Source: Gemmatimonadota bacterium
GTDB lineage: Bacteria > Gemmatimonadota > Gemmatimonadetes > Gemmatimonadales > Gemmatimonadaceae
DNA: 47,875 bases
Direction: 5' to 3'
NCBI GenBank assembly: GCA_016871855.1
Contig: VHBQ01000013.1
Coordinates: forward strand, 1 to 47,875
The translations under genes were made by a program, and so were the position numbers. Every line of letters begins with the position of its first letter. The first letter of the stretch is position 1. Under the pieces are notes generated by a model. That model worked only from the letters and a program-made list of their open reading frames with translations. It was not told where the DNA came from and searched no databases. Of the stretch, positions 25,313 through 33,661 are shown in pieces.

Positions 25313-26356
25313 ATGGACAACGAAGGTCGCCTCATCGAGTACGCCGGCCAGTTCCGCCTCGTTCGCAAGGTCGCCCGCGGCGGCATGGCCACCGTCTACG
25401 AGGCGGAGCAGATCGGACCGGCCGGGTTCACCAAGCAGATCGCACTGAAGATCATCCACGACCGCTACGCCGAACAGCCGGAATGGCTGCAGCTGTTCAT
25501 CGACGAGGCCAAGCTCTCCGCCAACCTCGTGCACGGCAACATCGTGCAGATCTACCAGCTCGGGCAGCTGGGGGGCGAGTACTTCATCGCCATGGAGTAC
25601 ATCAAGGGCGTCACACTGCGCGCGCTCATCGACCGGCACCGCCAGCTGGGGCAGCCGATGAGCCCGGCCCTCGCGGCCTACATCGCCAGCCGTCTCTGCC
25701 GCGCCCTCGACTTCGCCCACAACTTCGTCGACCGCACCGGGCGGCGCCTGGAGATCGTGCACCGCGACGTCTCGCCCGGCAATGTGCTCCTCACCTGGGA
25801 TGGCCACGTCAAGCTCGGCGACTTCGGCATCGCCAAGGCGAAGACGATGATCGACCCGGCGGCCCGTCGCCCGCTGATGATGGGCAAGAAGCACTACATG
25901 AGCCCTGAGCAGATCCTCGGCGGCCAGGTGGATTGGCGCAGCGACATCTTCGCGATGGGCATTGTGCTGTTCGAGCTGCTCGCGCTGAAGCCGCTGTTCA
26001 CCGAGACCGAAACAGAGGCGGCGATCGACGAGGTGGTCGTTGCACCGGTCCCCGACGTCACCCGGTTCATCCCCGACTTGAGTCCGTCGCTGGCCTCGCT
26101 GATGCGCGCCGCGCTCGACAAGGTGCGCGAGGACCGACCCACCGCCTCGGATTTCGGCCGCGTGCTCGATCAGTACTGCTTCCGCTACCGCGAGCCGGGG
26201 TCGCCCGAACGCCTGCAGGCGCACCTCGCCGACCTCTTCCCCGACTCGTACCGCCTGCCCACGGAGCCGGCGGCGGGCACGCTCGGCACGGGAACGGCCA
26301 CGCCGTCCAACCGTGGACAACTGTCCTTCATCCGCCGGCTGCTCGGCCTCGACTGA
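25313..26356 (+). CDS. Cytoplasmic serine/threonine protein kinase
   Basis: A 347-residue Hanks-type kinase. Kinase domain about 10-290: Gly-rich loop V-A-R-G-G-M-A-T-V-Y-E-A, catalytic Lys in I-A-L-K-I-I-H, catalytic loop H-R-D-V-S-P-G-N-V-L-L (the variant with S-P-G-N common in delta-proteobacterial and related kinases), D-F-G-I-A-K, and an activation segment ending M-S-P-E-Q. The C-terminal 60 residues are low complexity without membrane helix, unlike the kinase at 43530. No clear ribosome binding site is seen; the ATG follows a C-rich tandem repeat. Confidence 0.93.
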   Translation: MDNEGRLIEYAGQFRLVRKVARGGMATVYEAEQIGPAGFTKQIALKIIHDRYAEQPEWLQLFIDEAKLSANLVHGNIVQIYQLGQLGGEYFIAMEYIKGVTLRALIDRHRQLGQPMSPALAAYIASRLCRALDFAHNFVDRTGRRLEIVHRDVSPGNVLLTWDGHVKLGDFGIAKAKTMIDPAARRPLMMGKKHYMSPEQILGGQVDWRSDIFAMGIVLFELLALKPLFTETETEAAIDEVVVAPVPDVTRFIPDLSPSLASLMRAALDKVREDRPTASDFGRVLDQYCFRYREPGSPERLQAHLADLFPDSYRLPTEPAAGTLGTGTATPSNRGQLSFIRRLLGLD

Positions 26357-26423
26357 CGCACACCCCACGCGCGCCCGCCACGCGCGCGCCGCGCACCGTC
26401 CCCCATCGGCTATCTTTCCCGCC

Positions 26424-26975
26424 ATGACCCTCAAGATCTACACGCGCACCGGTGATGAAGGCGACACGGGCCTCTTCGGCGGCGGACGCGTCAGCAAGGA
26501 CCACCCGCGCGTTGAGGCGTACGGCGACATCGACGAACTCAACGCGATCATCGGTGTGGCCCGCTCGGCGGAGATGATGCCGCGCATCGATGAAGTGCTG
26601 GCCCCCATTCAGCGCGATCTCTTCGCCATCGGCGCGCTGCTCGCCACGCCCAACCTCGACAAGATGCGCGAACAGCTCGACAAGGCGCGCATCTCCGACG
26701 AGCGCATCGCGCAGATGGAGCGGTCCATCGATGACGGCGAATCCGAGCTGGAGCCGCTCAAGGCCTTCATCCTCCCCGGCGGCACGCCGAAGTCGGCGGC
26801 GCTGCACGTCGCGCGCACGGTCTGCCGCCGTGCCGAGCGCGCCGTCGTGCGCCTGCAGCGCGACGTCGAAGTGCCGCAGGTCGTGATTGTCTACCTCAAC
26901 CGGCTCTCCGACCTGCTCTTCGTGCTAGCGCGCGTGGCCAATCGTCGCGCCGGCGCGGGAGAGGTCATGTGGTAG
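26424..26975 (+). CDS. PduO-type cob(I)alamin adenosyltransferase
   Basis: A 183-residue protein that adenosylates cob(I)alamin with ATP to make coenzyme B12. The N-terminal M-T-L-K-I-Y-T-R-T-G-D-E-G-D-T-G-L-F-G-G is the ATP-binding signature; Y-G-D-I-D-E-L-N-A near residue 37 and V-C-R-R-A-E-R-A-V-V near residue 135 are the other conserved blocks. I used the ATG at 26424 because the signature starts there; the frame is open upstream through the kinase tail. It overlaps aroB by seven bases. Confidence 0.95.
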   Translation: MTLKIYTRTGDEGDTGLFGGGRVSKDHPRVEAYGDIDELNAIIGVARSAEMMPRIDEVLAPIQRDLFAIGALLATPNLDKMREQLDKARISDERIAQMERSIDDGESELEPLKAFILPGGTPKSAALHVARTVCRRAERAVVRLQRDVEVPQVVIVYLNRLSDLLFVLARVANRRAGAGEVMW

Positions 26976-28057
26976 ACGAATTCCAACTGCACGGCGCGCG
27001 TATCGCAGTGGAGGCGGGTGCGCTCGCCGACGCGGCGCGCGCCGCCGCGATGATCACCGAGCGCGCCCCCAGCCACCGCCCGATCGTCATCGCCGACGCC
27101 AACGTCGCCCCGCGATACGCTGCGCCGCTCGCCGCGGCGCTTGGCGCCGACCTGCTCTCGTTCCCACCCGGGGAGGGGAGCAAGGTGCGCGCGCAGTGGG
27201 CGGCGCTCACCGACGAGCTGCTCGCCCGCCAGCTCGGGCGCGACACGGTAGTCGTCGCCGTGGGTGGCGGCGTCTGCGGCGATCTCGCGGGCTTTGTCGC
27301 CGCCACGTACCTGCGCGGCGTCCCGGTCGTGCAGGTGCCAACATCGCTTGTCGCGATGATCGACGCCGCGATCGGCGGCAAGACCGGCGTGGACACGCGC
27401 CACGGGAAGAACCTCGTGGGCGCGTTCCACCAGCCGGCGCTCGTGCTGATTGATCCGCTCGCCCTGCAGACCCTCCCCGCCGAGCACCGCCGCGCGGGAA
27501 TGGCCGAGGCAATCAAGCACGGCGTCATCGCCGACGAACCGTATTTCCATTGGATCGCCGCGCACGGGGCGGCTCTGCTCTCCCCTGACATCTCCGCGGA
27601 GTTCGCGCACCGACTGGTGCTCGGCAGCCTCGGCGTGAAGGTCGACGTCGTGGCCGGGGATGAGCGCGAGAGCGGCCGGCGCCGCATCCTCAACTTCGGC
27701 CATACCATCGGCCACGCGGTCGAACACCTGAGCGGATACCGCCTCCTGCACGGCGACGCCGTCGCCATCGGCATGGTGGTCGAGGCGCGACTCGGCGAGT
27801 TGGCGGGGCTGACGCTCCCGGGGCTTGCCGACGAAGTGTCGGCGCTCTGCGTGGCGCTCGGACTGCCGGTGCGCGTGCCGCCGGAGTTCAGTGACGACGC
27901 GATCGTCGCGCTCACGCGCGGCGACAAGAAGGCGCAGGGACAGGGCGCGCGCTACGCGCTCCCCGCACGCCTGGGCGAGATGATCCCGGGCGACGGCTCG
28001 TTCGCCATCGCGATTGACGAGGCGCGTGTGCGCGCCGCGATCGCCGCCTGCCGATAG
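26969..28057 (+). CDS. aroB: 3-dehydroquinate synthase
   Basis: A 362-residue enzyme of the shikimate pathway that turns DAHP into 3-dehydroquinate using NAD and a metal. Visible signatures: G-G-G-V-C-G-D-L-A-G-F-V-A-A-T-Y near residue 95, P-T-S-L-V-A-M-I-D-A-A-I-G-G-K-T-G-V-D near residue 127, K-N-L-V-G-A-F-H-Q-P, and the metal-site block L-N-F-G-H-T-I-G-H-A-V-E near residue 240 with a downstream L-H-G-D-A-V. The GTG start at 26969 lies inside the end of the adenosyltransferase gene, giving a seven-base overlap and likely coupling. Confidence 0.96.
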   Translation: MVDEFQLHGARIAVEAGALADAARAAAMITERAPSHRPIVIADANVAPRYAAPLAAALGADLLSFPPGEGSKVRAQWAALTDELLARQLGRDTVVVAVGGGVCGDLAGFVAATYLRGVPVVQVPTSLVAMIDAAIGGKTGVDTRHGKNLVGAFHQPALVLIDPLALQTLPAEHRRAGMAEAIKHGVIADEPYFHWIAAHGAALLSPDISAEFAHRLVLGSLGVKVDVVAGDERESGRRRILNFGHTIGHAVEHLSGYRLLHGDAVAIGMVVEARLGELAGLTLPGLADEVSALCVALGLPVRVPPEFSDDAIVALTRGDKKAQGQGARYALPARLGEMIPGDGSFAIAIDEARVRAAIAACR

Positions 28058-28320
28058 CGAAGAAATTCGGCCAAATTCTGGTCAGTGCTGTGCCTGAGTA
28101 CGGCGCTCAACTTGCTCCGCATCACATTTCAATTAACCCGCCTAAACTGTTTATTTTCAACAGCTTATGGTGTTGAAATGGAGGGATTAAGCGCGCGGCA
28201 CGAAATTTGGGTGTTGCGCATCACTTGTACCCAATTCTATGCTGGCGTTCCCTGCAAGCTGATTCGACGGGCGCTGCGGTCCCCGCCCGTTCCACGCCCA
28301 ATGCCGTAACGGGGTGCGTA
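28058..28320 (+). promoter_or_regulatory. AT-rich leader of the sigma factor gene
   Basis: These 263 bases are strikingly AT-rich, roughly half A+T, compared with the rest of the window. They contain no convincing gene. A perfect inverted repeat is at 28155-28178 and a looser TTGGGT/ACCCAA pair at 28207-28212 and 28229-28234. The promoter of the sigma factor gene should lie here, but I cannot pick hexamers with confidence. Confidence 0.5.
28155..28178. promoter_or_regulatory. Operator-like palindrome TTTCAACA-N8-TGTTGAAA
   Basis: Eight-base perfect arms at 28155-28162 and 28171-28178 flank GCTTATGG, about 140 bases before the sigma factor ATG. The symmetry and the AT-rich context suggest a dimeric regulator site. 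No regulator is identified. Confidence 0.5.
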
Positions 28321-29214
28321 ATGCAGCAGACGGAACAGAAGGCCAAGGGTTTTTTCCGTTCGTCTCCATCGACCGCGTTCGACCAGTACCTGCAGGACAT
28401 TCAGAAGCTCCCCCTGATTTCCGATGCCGCCGAAGAGCGGCGACTGGCGCGCTTGGCGCAGAAAGGGGACGAGGCCGCCGCTGAGCGGCTGGTGACGGCG
28501 AACCTCCGGTTCGTCATCTCGTACGTCAAGAAGTATCAAGGCCACGGCCTCGACCTGTCCGAACTCGTCGCCATCGGCAACGAGGGACTCCTCAAGGCGG
28601 TGCGGAAGTTCGATCCCGATCAAGGCGTCAAGTTCATCTCGTACGCCGTGTGGTGGGTTCGTCAGGCGGTGCTCAAGGCGCTTGCCGAGCAGACGCGCTC
28701 CGTGCGCATCCCGCTCAACCAGAACTCGCAGCTCATTCGCCTCTCGCGCGCCGAGACGGTCCTGGCGCAGGTGTTGCGCCGCGACCCCACGGACCACGAG
28801 ATCGGCCGCCTCCTCGAGGAAACCCCCGAGCAGGTGCGCGCCTCCAAGCAGATGTCCGCCACCGAGCTCTCGCTGGACGCGCCGGTGGACCGCAGTGATC
28901 GCGAAGCCTGCACGCTGGGCGAGCGCTTCTCCGGCGCGGACGGCGCCGAGATCGAGGAAGTGACCGACGTGAAGCTGATGCGCGAAACCATCCGCCGCGT
29001 CTTCGCCGGCTACCTCACCCCGCGCGAGCGCAAGATCCTCAACCTCTACTACGGCCTCGATGAAGGGGCCGAGGCGATGACGCTGGAGAAGATTGGCGCG
29101 CTGATGGGCGTGACCCGTGAGCGCATCCGGCAGATTCGCGAGCGCGCATTCGAAAAGCTGCGCGCCTCGCCCGAGGGCCGTTCGCTGTCCGGCTTCTGGG
29201 CCAACGTGAGCTGA
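28321..29214 (+). CDS. RpoD/SigA-family RNA polymerase sigma factor (short, Bacteroidota-like)
   Basis: A 297-residue sigma-70 factor from the ATG at 28321. It has region 1.2 (D-Q-Y-L-Q-D-I-Q-K-L-P-L-I), region 2 with N-L-R-F-V-I-S-Y-V-K-K-Y and K-F-I-S-Y-A-V-W-W-V-R-Q-A-V-L-K-A-L-A-E-Q, region 3, and region 4.2 with M-G-V-T-R-E-R-I-R-Q-I-R-E-R-A-F-E-K-L. It lacks region 1.1, and its size matches the primary sigma of Bacteroidota (about 290 residues) rather than E. coli RpoD. It could be the housekeeping sigma or a close group-2 paralogue. An AT-rich leader precedes it and a strong terminator follows. Confidence 0.93.
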   Translation: MQQTEQKAKGFFRSSPSTAFDQYLQDIQKLPLISDAAEERRLARLAQKGDEAAAERLVTANLRFVISYVKKYQGHGLDLSELVAIGNEGLLKAVRKFDPDQGVKFISYAVWWVRQAVLKALAEQTRSVRIPLNQNSQLIRLSRAETVLAQVLRRDPTDHEIGRLLEETPEQVRASKQMSATELSLDAPVDRSDREACTLGERFSGADGAEIEEVTDVKLMRETIRRVFAGYLTPRERKILNLYYGLDEGAEAMTLEKIGALMGVTRERIRQIRERAFEKLRASPEGRSLSGFWANVS

Positions 29215-29247
29215 CCGCGCCGCGCCTTCCCGGTAGAGGCCGCGGCC

Positions 29248-29289
29248 CCACGCGCCCGGATCCTAGCGGATTCGGGCGCGTGGCTTTTT
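29248..29289 (+). terminator. Rho-independent terminator of the sigma factor gene
   Basis: A 16-bp stem (29248-29263 with 29268-29283, one G-U pair) closes a TAGC loop, starting CCACGCGCCCG and ending CGGGCGCGTGG, followed directly by CTTTTTG. It begins 34 bases after the stop. Confidence 0.9.
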
Positions 29290-29295
29290 GCGCGC

Positions 29296-29329
29296 CATCC
29301 ACCGTCCACCGTCGTCCGTCCACCGTCAC
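29296..29329. repeat. CCACCGTC phrase repeat, left copy of a pair flanking glcD
   Basis: A 34-base block of CCACCGTC phrases. Its reverse complement occurs at 30751-30784 with three mismatches in 34. It lies between the terminator and the glcD start. Confidence 0.85.
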
Positions 29330-29361
29330 TTTCCCTAAGACTGGACTGTAGATTAGAGACC

Positions 29362-30816
29362 GTGTCCCTCGCCGCTTCCCTCCGCTCGATCGTCGGCGAC
29401 ACGCACGTCCTCGACCGGCCCGCAGAGCTGCTCGTCTATGAGTCCGACGGCTTGCCGGGGTATCATCGCCTGCCGTCGCTCGCCGTCTTCCCCGCCAACG
29501 CCGACGAGGCGCTTGAGGTGGTGCGCGAACTCGCGCGCGCCGGCGCTCCATTCGTCGCCCGCGGTGCGGGCACGGGGCTGAGCGGCGGCGCGCTCGCCGA
29601 CGGCGTCGTCCTGCTCGGACTGAATCGGCTCAAGCGCATCATCGCCATCGACCCCGTGCGCCGCGTCGCGCGCGTGGAGCCGGGCGTCGTCAATGTCACG
29701 CTCACCAAGGCCGCGGCCGCGCACGGGCTGCACTACGCCCCTGACCCGTCGTCGCAGACTGCCTGCACGCTCGGCGGCAACCTCGCCGAGAACGCGGGCG
29801 GTCCGCACTGTCTGAAGTACGGGGTGACCCTCAACCACGTCGTCGCCGCGCGCGTGGCGCTTCCCGACGGCACGGTCGTGGAGCTCGATGCGGACCACGG
29901 CGGCTATGACCTGATCGGCGCCTTTGTCGGCAGTGAGGGATGCTTCGGCGTCGCGCTCGAGCTGACGGTGAAGCTGACGCCCAATCCGGAGCGCATCGTC
30001 ACCCTGCTCGCCGACTTCTCGAGCGTCGATGACGCCGCGCAGACCGTCTCGTCGATCATCGCCGCCGGCATTCTCCCCGCCGCGCTGGAGATGATGGACC
30101 AGGCCACCGTCGGGGCGGTCGAAGCGAGCATCTACGCGGCCGGATATCCCACCGACGCGGCCGCCGTGCTCCTCGTGGAAGTGGATGGCGCGGCCGCCGG
30201 CCTCGACGAAGATGTGCAGGGCGTCGAGCGCATCTGCCGCGCGCATGGCGCGCGCGACGTGCGCATTGCCACCGAGCCGGCCGCCCGCGCGAAGCTCTGG
30301 CAGGGACGCAAGAAGGCCTTTGGCGCGATGGGGCGCATCGCGCCGCACCTGGTGGTGCAGGACGCGGTCGTGCCGCGCACCAAGCTCCCCGCCCTGCTGG
30401 CGCAGATCGCCGAGATCGGCGCGGCAAACGGCGTCCGCGTCTGCAACGTCTTCCACGCCGGCGACGGCAACCTGCACCCCAACATTCCGTACAACGCCAA
30501 CGACGGTGACGAGGCGGCGCGCGTGCACGTGGCGATGAGGGCCATCATGCAGGCGTGCATCGATGCGGGCGGCACCATCACGGGCGAGCACGGCGTGGGG
30601 CTGGACAAGCTGCCGTATATGGATGCGCTCTTCACTCCCGACACGCTCGATGGGATGTGCCGGCTGCGCGACGTGTTCGATCCGGAGCGGCGGGCGAATC
30701 CGGGGAAAGTCGTGCCGATTCGGTATTGCAGGGAGCGGAGGCCGACGCGAGTGACGGTGGACGGTGGACGGCGGACGGTGGATGCAGGCGACGCGCGGCG
30801 CGGGAGTGCCTCATGA
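29362..30816 (+). CDS. glcD: Glycolate oxidase FAD-linked subunit GlcD
   Basis: A 484-residue FAD-binding oxidoreductase with a GTG start at 29362. FAD-binding PP-loop R-G-A-G-T-G-L-S-G-G-A near residue 70, G-G-N-L-A-E-N-A-G-G-P-H-C near residue 138 and the C-terminal T-G-E-H-G-V-G-L-D-K-L near residue 410 are the vanillyl-alcohol-oxidase/GlcD hallmarks. It oxidises glycolate to glyoxylate with GlcE and GlcF. Homologues end near G-K-V-V-P; here about 25 further residues, rich in Arg/Asp/Gly, are encoded partly by the CCACCGTC repeat (30751-30784). The stop overlaps glcE as ATGA. Confidence 0.94.
   Translation: MSLAASLRSIVGDTHVLDRPAELLVYESDGLPGYHRLPSLAVFPANADEALEVVRELARAGAPFVARGAGTGLSGGALADGVVLLGLNRLKRIIAIDPVRRVARVEPGVVNVTLTKAAAAHGLHYAPDPSSQTACTLGGNLAENAGGPHCLKYGVTLNHVVAARVALPDGTVVELDADHGGYDLIGAFVGSEGCFGVALELTVKLTPNPERIVTLLADFSSVDDAAQTVSSIIAAGILPAALEMMDQATVGAVEASIYAAGYPTDAAAVLLVEVDGAAAGLDEDVQGVERICRAHGARDVRIATEPAARAKLWQGRKKAFGAMGRIAPHLVVQDAVVPRTKLPALLAQIAEIGAANGVRVCNVFHAGDGNLHPNIPYNANDGDEAARVHVAMRAIMQACIDAGGTITGEHGVGLDKLPYMDALFTPDTLDGMCRLRDVFDPERRANPGKVVPIRYCRERRPTRVTVDGGRRTVDAGDARRGSAS
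30751..30784. repeat. CCACCGTC phrase repeat, right copy, inside the glcD 3' end
   Basis: The reverse complement of 29296-29329 with 31 of 34 matches. It lies within the coding sequence and encodes the T-V-D-G-G-R-R-T-V-D stretch of the GlcD tail. Confidence 0.85.
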
Positions 30817-31709
30817 CGCTGCGCCCTTCGTCGGGCGCCGAGCTCGCGTCGGTGATCACCGACGCCGCCGAGTCGCGGCACGCGCTCCGGCTCATGGGGC
30901 GCGGCACCTGGCTTGATGGCGGCGCGCCGGTGCGCGCCGACGCAACGCCGCTGCACCTCGACGCCTTCGACGGCATCATCGAGTACGAACCCGGCGACCT
31001 GACCATCACCGTCGGCGCGGCAACGACGATCGCCGAACTCGACGCCGCGACCGCGAAGCACAACCAGTGGTGCCCGTTGGCGCCCTGGGGCGGCGACGAC
31101 GGCTCGGTGGGCGCGACGATTGCCACCGCCACCGATGGACCGCTCGCGCACGCGCTGGGCCTGCCGCGCGATCTCGTGCTCGGACTCGAGTGCGTGGACG
31201 GCACGGGCAAGGTACTGCGTCCGGGCGGCAAGGTCGTGAAGAACGTCGCCGGCTTCGATCTCGTGCGGCTGATGACCGGCGCATGGGGATCGCTGGGCGC
31301 GATCACGCGCGTCAGCCTCCGCTTGCGCGCACGCCCGGCCGTGGACGAGACGTGGCGGGTCGCGGTGAACGGCGAGCGTGCGCGCGACGCGCAGGATGCG
31401 CTGCGCCGGAGTCTCACGCCGCCGCTTGCCTGCGAGGTCGCGCCGGCAGGACGACTGGGGCCGCAGGCGCAGGAGTCCCTGCTCGTGCGGCTGGCCGGAA
31501 ACGCCGCGTACGTCGCCGCGGCGCGCGCGGCGATCGCCGCTATCGGTGAGGCCGACCCCGCTGACGCCACGCTTTGGCTCGCGTTGCGCCGCGCCGCGCC
31601 GCATCGGGCGCCGCGAGTGCCCGTGTCGCCCGCCGTGCAGGCGCTCAACGACGGCGTGAAGCGCGCCTTCGATCCGTCGGGCGTGCTCAATCCGGGGATC
31701 ATGGGATGA
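30813..31709 (+). CDS. glcE: Glycolate oxidase FAD-binding subunit GlcE
   Basis: A 298-residue protein with one FAD_binding_4 domain: L-R-L-M-G-R-G-T-W near residue 28, I-E-Y-E-P-G-D-L-T-I-T-V-G-A near residue 55, D-G-S-V-G-A-T-I-A-T near residue 95, and G-K-V-V-K-N-V-A-G-F-D-L near residue 141, which is diagnostic of GlcE. The tail has F-D-P-S-G-V-L-N-P-G-I as in GlcD/GlcE proteins. The ATG overlaps the glcD stop, and its own stop overlaps the glcF start (ATGA both times), so the three subunits are translationally coupled. Confidence 0.94.
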   Translation: MTLRPSSGAELASVITDAAESRHALRLMGRGTWLDGGAPVRADATPLHLDAFDGIIEYEPGDLTITVGAATTIAELDAATAKHNQWCPLAPWGGDDGSVGATIATATDGPLAHALGLPRDLVLGLECVDGTGKVLRPGGKVVKNVAGFDLVRLMTGAWGSLGAITRVSLRLRARPAVDETWRVAVNGERARDAQDALRRSLTPPLACEVAPAGRLGPQAQESLLVRLAGNAAYVAAARAAIAAIGEADPADATLWLALRRAAPHRAPRVPVSPAVQALNDGVKRAFDPSGVLNPGIMG

Positions 31710-32983
31710 GCATGCTCGCCGCCCCGGTCACTGTCGCCGATCCCTCGTCGCCGCTCGCCCACGCGCGCGCCGGACTCGACGCGTGTGTGCACTGCGGCTT
31801 CTGCCTGCAGGCCTGCCCCACGTACCTCGCGCTCGAAGACGAGAACGACTCGCCGCGCGGCCGGCTGGTGCTGATGCGCGCCGCGCTTGAGGGACGCGTC
31901 ACGCTCGACGACCCCGACGTCGCCACGCATCTGAGCCGCTGCCTTGGCTGCCGCGGCTGCGAATCGGCCTGCCCCAGCGGCGTGCCCTACGGTCACCTGC
32001 TCGAGGCGGCGCGCGAGCAGCTCGCGGAGAAGCGTCCGTTGCCGCTGATTGCGCGCGCCATCTTGTGGGTGTTCGAGCGCCCCGCGCCCCTGCGACTGGC
32101 GCTTTGGTTCGCGCGCCTCGCGCGCGACACGGGCATCGCCGCCGAACTCGCGCGCCTGCCGGGTGCGCTCGGCTTCCCGTTTGCGATGCTCGCCTCAACG
32201 GCTCGCGAGCCGGCTGCGGCGTGGACGCCGCGCACGCCGCCGACGCGCGGCACAGTCGCGACGCTGACCGGCTGCGTCATGGAGGGGCTCTTCACCAACG
32301 TGAACCGCGCGACGGAGCGCGTGCTTGCCGAGAATGGCTATGCGCTGTGCGACGCGCCGGGACAGCAGTGCTGCGGCGCCCTGCACGTGCACGCCGGCGA
32401 CGCCGCCGCCGCGCGACGCCTCGCGAAGATCAACATTGCCGCGTTCGAGGCCAGCGGCGCGGCGTTCATCACGACCAACTCTGCGGGCTGCGGCGCGATG
32501 CTGAAGGAGTACGGCGGACTGCTCGCCGATGACGCGGCGTGGCGCGACCGGGCGCGCGCGTTCAGCGCAAAGGTCCGCGACGCCAGCGAACTGCTCGCCG
32601 CGGCGGGACCAATCCCCGGTGCCTCCGTGCCGCGGCGCATCACGTACGATGCGCCCTGCCATCTGGAGCATGCGCAGAAGCTGGGCGCGCCGCCGCTGCA
32701 GGTGCTCGCCGCCATTCCCGGACTCGAGCATACGCCGCTGGATGACCGCGAGCAGTGCTGCGGCAGCGCGGGCATCTTCAACCTCATCGAACCCGACGTC
32801 TCGGAGCGGGTCCTCGCGGCCAAGATGCGCTGCATCGCGGCGACGGGCACTCCAATGGTTGCGACCGGCAATCCCGGCTGCCTGATGCAGATTGGCGCCG
32901 GGCTCGTGCGTGAGGGACGCGGCGGCGTCGCGCGGCATCCCATTGAGTTGCTCGACGAGAGCTACGCGCGGAGGGATCGGTAG
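31706..32983 (+). CDS. glcF: Glycolate oxidase iron-sulfur subunit GlcF
   Basis: A 425-residue iron-sulfur protein. Two 4Fe-4S motifs, C-V-H-C-G-F-C-L-Q-A-C-P near residue 28 and C-L-G-C-R-G-C-E-S-A-C-P near residue 78, are followed by two Cys-rich CCG domains with Q-Q-C-C-G-A-L near residue 220 and E-Q-C-C-G-S-A near residue 350. It passes electrons from the flavin subunits to the membrane quinone pool. The ATG at 31706 overlaps the glcE stop; the next gene starts directly after the stop. Confidence 0.95.
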   Translation: MSMLAAPVTVADPSSPLAHARAGLDACVHCGFCLQACPTYLALEDENDSPRGRLVLMRAALEGRVTLDDPDVATHLSRCLGCRGCESACPSGVPYGHLLEAAREQLAEKRPLPLIARAILWVFERPAPLRLALWFARLARDTGIAAELARLPGALGFPFAMLASTAREPAAAWTPRTPPTRGTVATLTGCVMEGLFTNVNRATERVLAENGYALCDAPGQQCCGALHVHAGDAAAARRLAKINIAAFEASGAAFITTNSAGCGAMLKEYGGLLADDAAWRDRARAFSAKVRDASELLAAAGPIPGASVPRRITYDAPCHLEHAQKLGAPPLQVLAAIPGLEHTPLDDREQCCGSAGIFNLIEPDVSERVLAAKMRCIAATGTPMVATGNPGCLMQIGAGLVREGRGGVARHPIELLDESYARRDR

Positions 32984-33661
32984 ATGCGCGTCGTCTGCAT
33001 GGAGTTCGAGGGAGTGCTCGCCGACACCACGCCGCATCGGGTGGCGTCGCTGCGCGAGGCGCTGCTTGCCGATGGGCTGGCGCTCGACGACGAGACTTGG
33101 ATGGAGCACTGCCACGGCCTTCCGGTCGAGGCGGCCGTGCAGGCCGCGCGCATCGCGTTGCACGCGCCGGACGATCCCGTGGCCGTTGAGCTGGCGCGAT
33201 TGCGCGCGGAGAAGTCGTTCACGGAGCGAATCAGCCGCGGCCTGCTTATGCAGCCGGGCGGCCTCGCCATGGTGCAGGCCCTTCGCACGCAGGCGCGCCT
33301 CGCCCTGGTCACCCGCGCCGCGCGCCGCGACGTGGACTTCGTCCTCACGCTCGCAGGCATCGCCGACGCCTTCACCTGCCTGGTGACCGCCGACGACAAG
33401 GTCGAAGGCAAGCCGTCGCCTGCGCCGTACGTGCTCGCACTCGAGAAGCTCGCGCGCAGCGCGCCGGTCACCGCCGGCGACGCCGTCACGTTCGAGGATG
33501 CTCGCCCGGGCGTTCGGGCGGCGCGAGCTGCCGGACTGCGGGTCATCGCGATCGGCCCCCTCCCGCCGCACCACGCGATGGAAGCCGACGCCTACTATCC
33601 CACGTTGGCCGGTCTCTCCTTCGACGCGATGCGATCGCTCGCGCGCGGAGGGCGCGCATGA
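32984..33661 (+). CDS. HAD-like protein with Glu in place of both motif I aspartates
   Basis: A 225-residue protein with the HAD fold: V-V-C-M-E-F-E-G-V-L-A-D-T at the N-terminus, L-A-L-V-T-R-A-A near residue 108, K-V-E-G-K-P-S-P near residue 137 (motif III Lys) and V-T-F-E-D-A-R-P-G-V near residue 170 (motif IV). Motif I normally reads D-x-D-G; both Asp are Glu here, which should impair phospho-enzyme formation, though activity cannot be ruled out. Its place directly after glcDEF suggests descent from a phosphoglycolate phosphatase that would supply glycolate. It overlaps ygfZ by four bases. Confidence 0.88.
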   Translation: MRVVCMEFEGVLADTTPHRVASLREALLADGLALDDETWMEHCHGLPVEAAVQAARIALHAPDDPVAVELARLRAEKSFTERISRGLLMQPGGLAMVQALRTQARLALVTRAARRDVDFVLTLAGIADAFTCLVTADDKVEGKPSPAPYVLALEKLARSAPVTAGDAVTFEDARPGVRAARAAGLRVIAIGPLPPHHAMEADAYYPTLAGLSFDAMRSLARGGRA

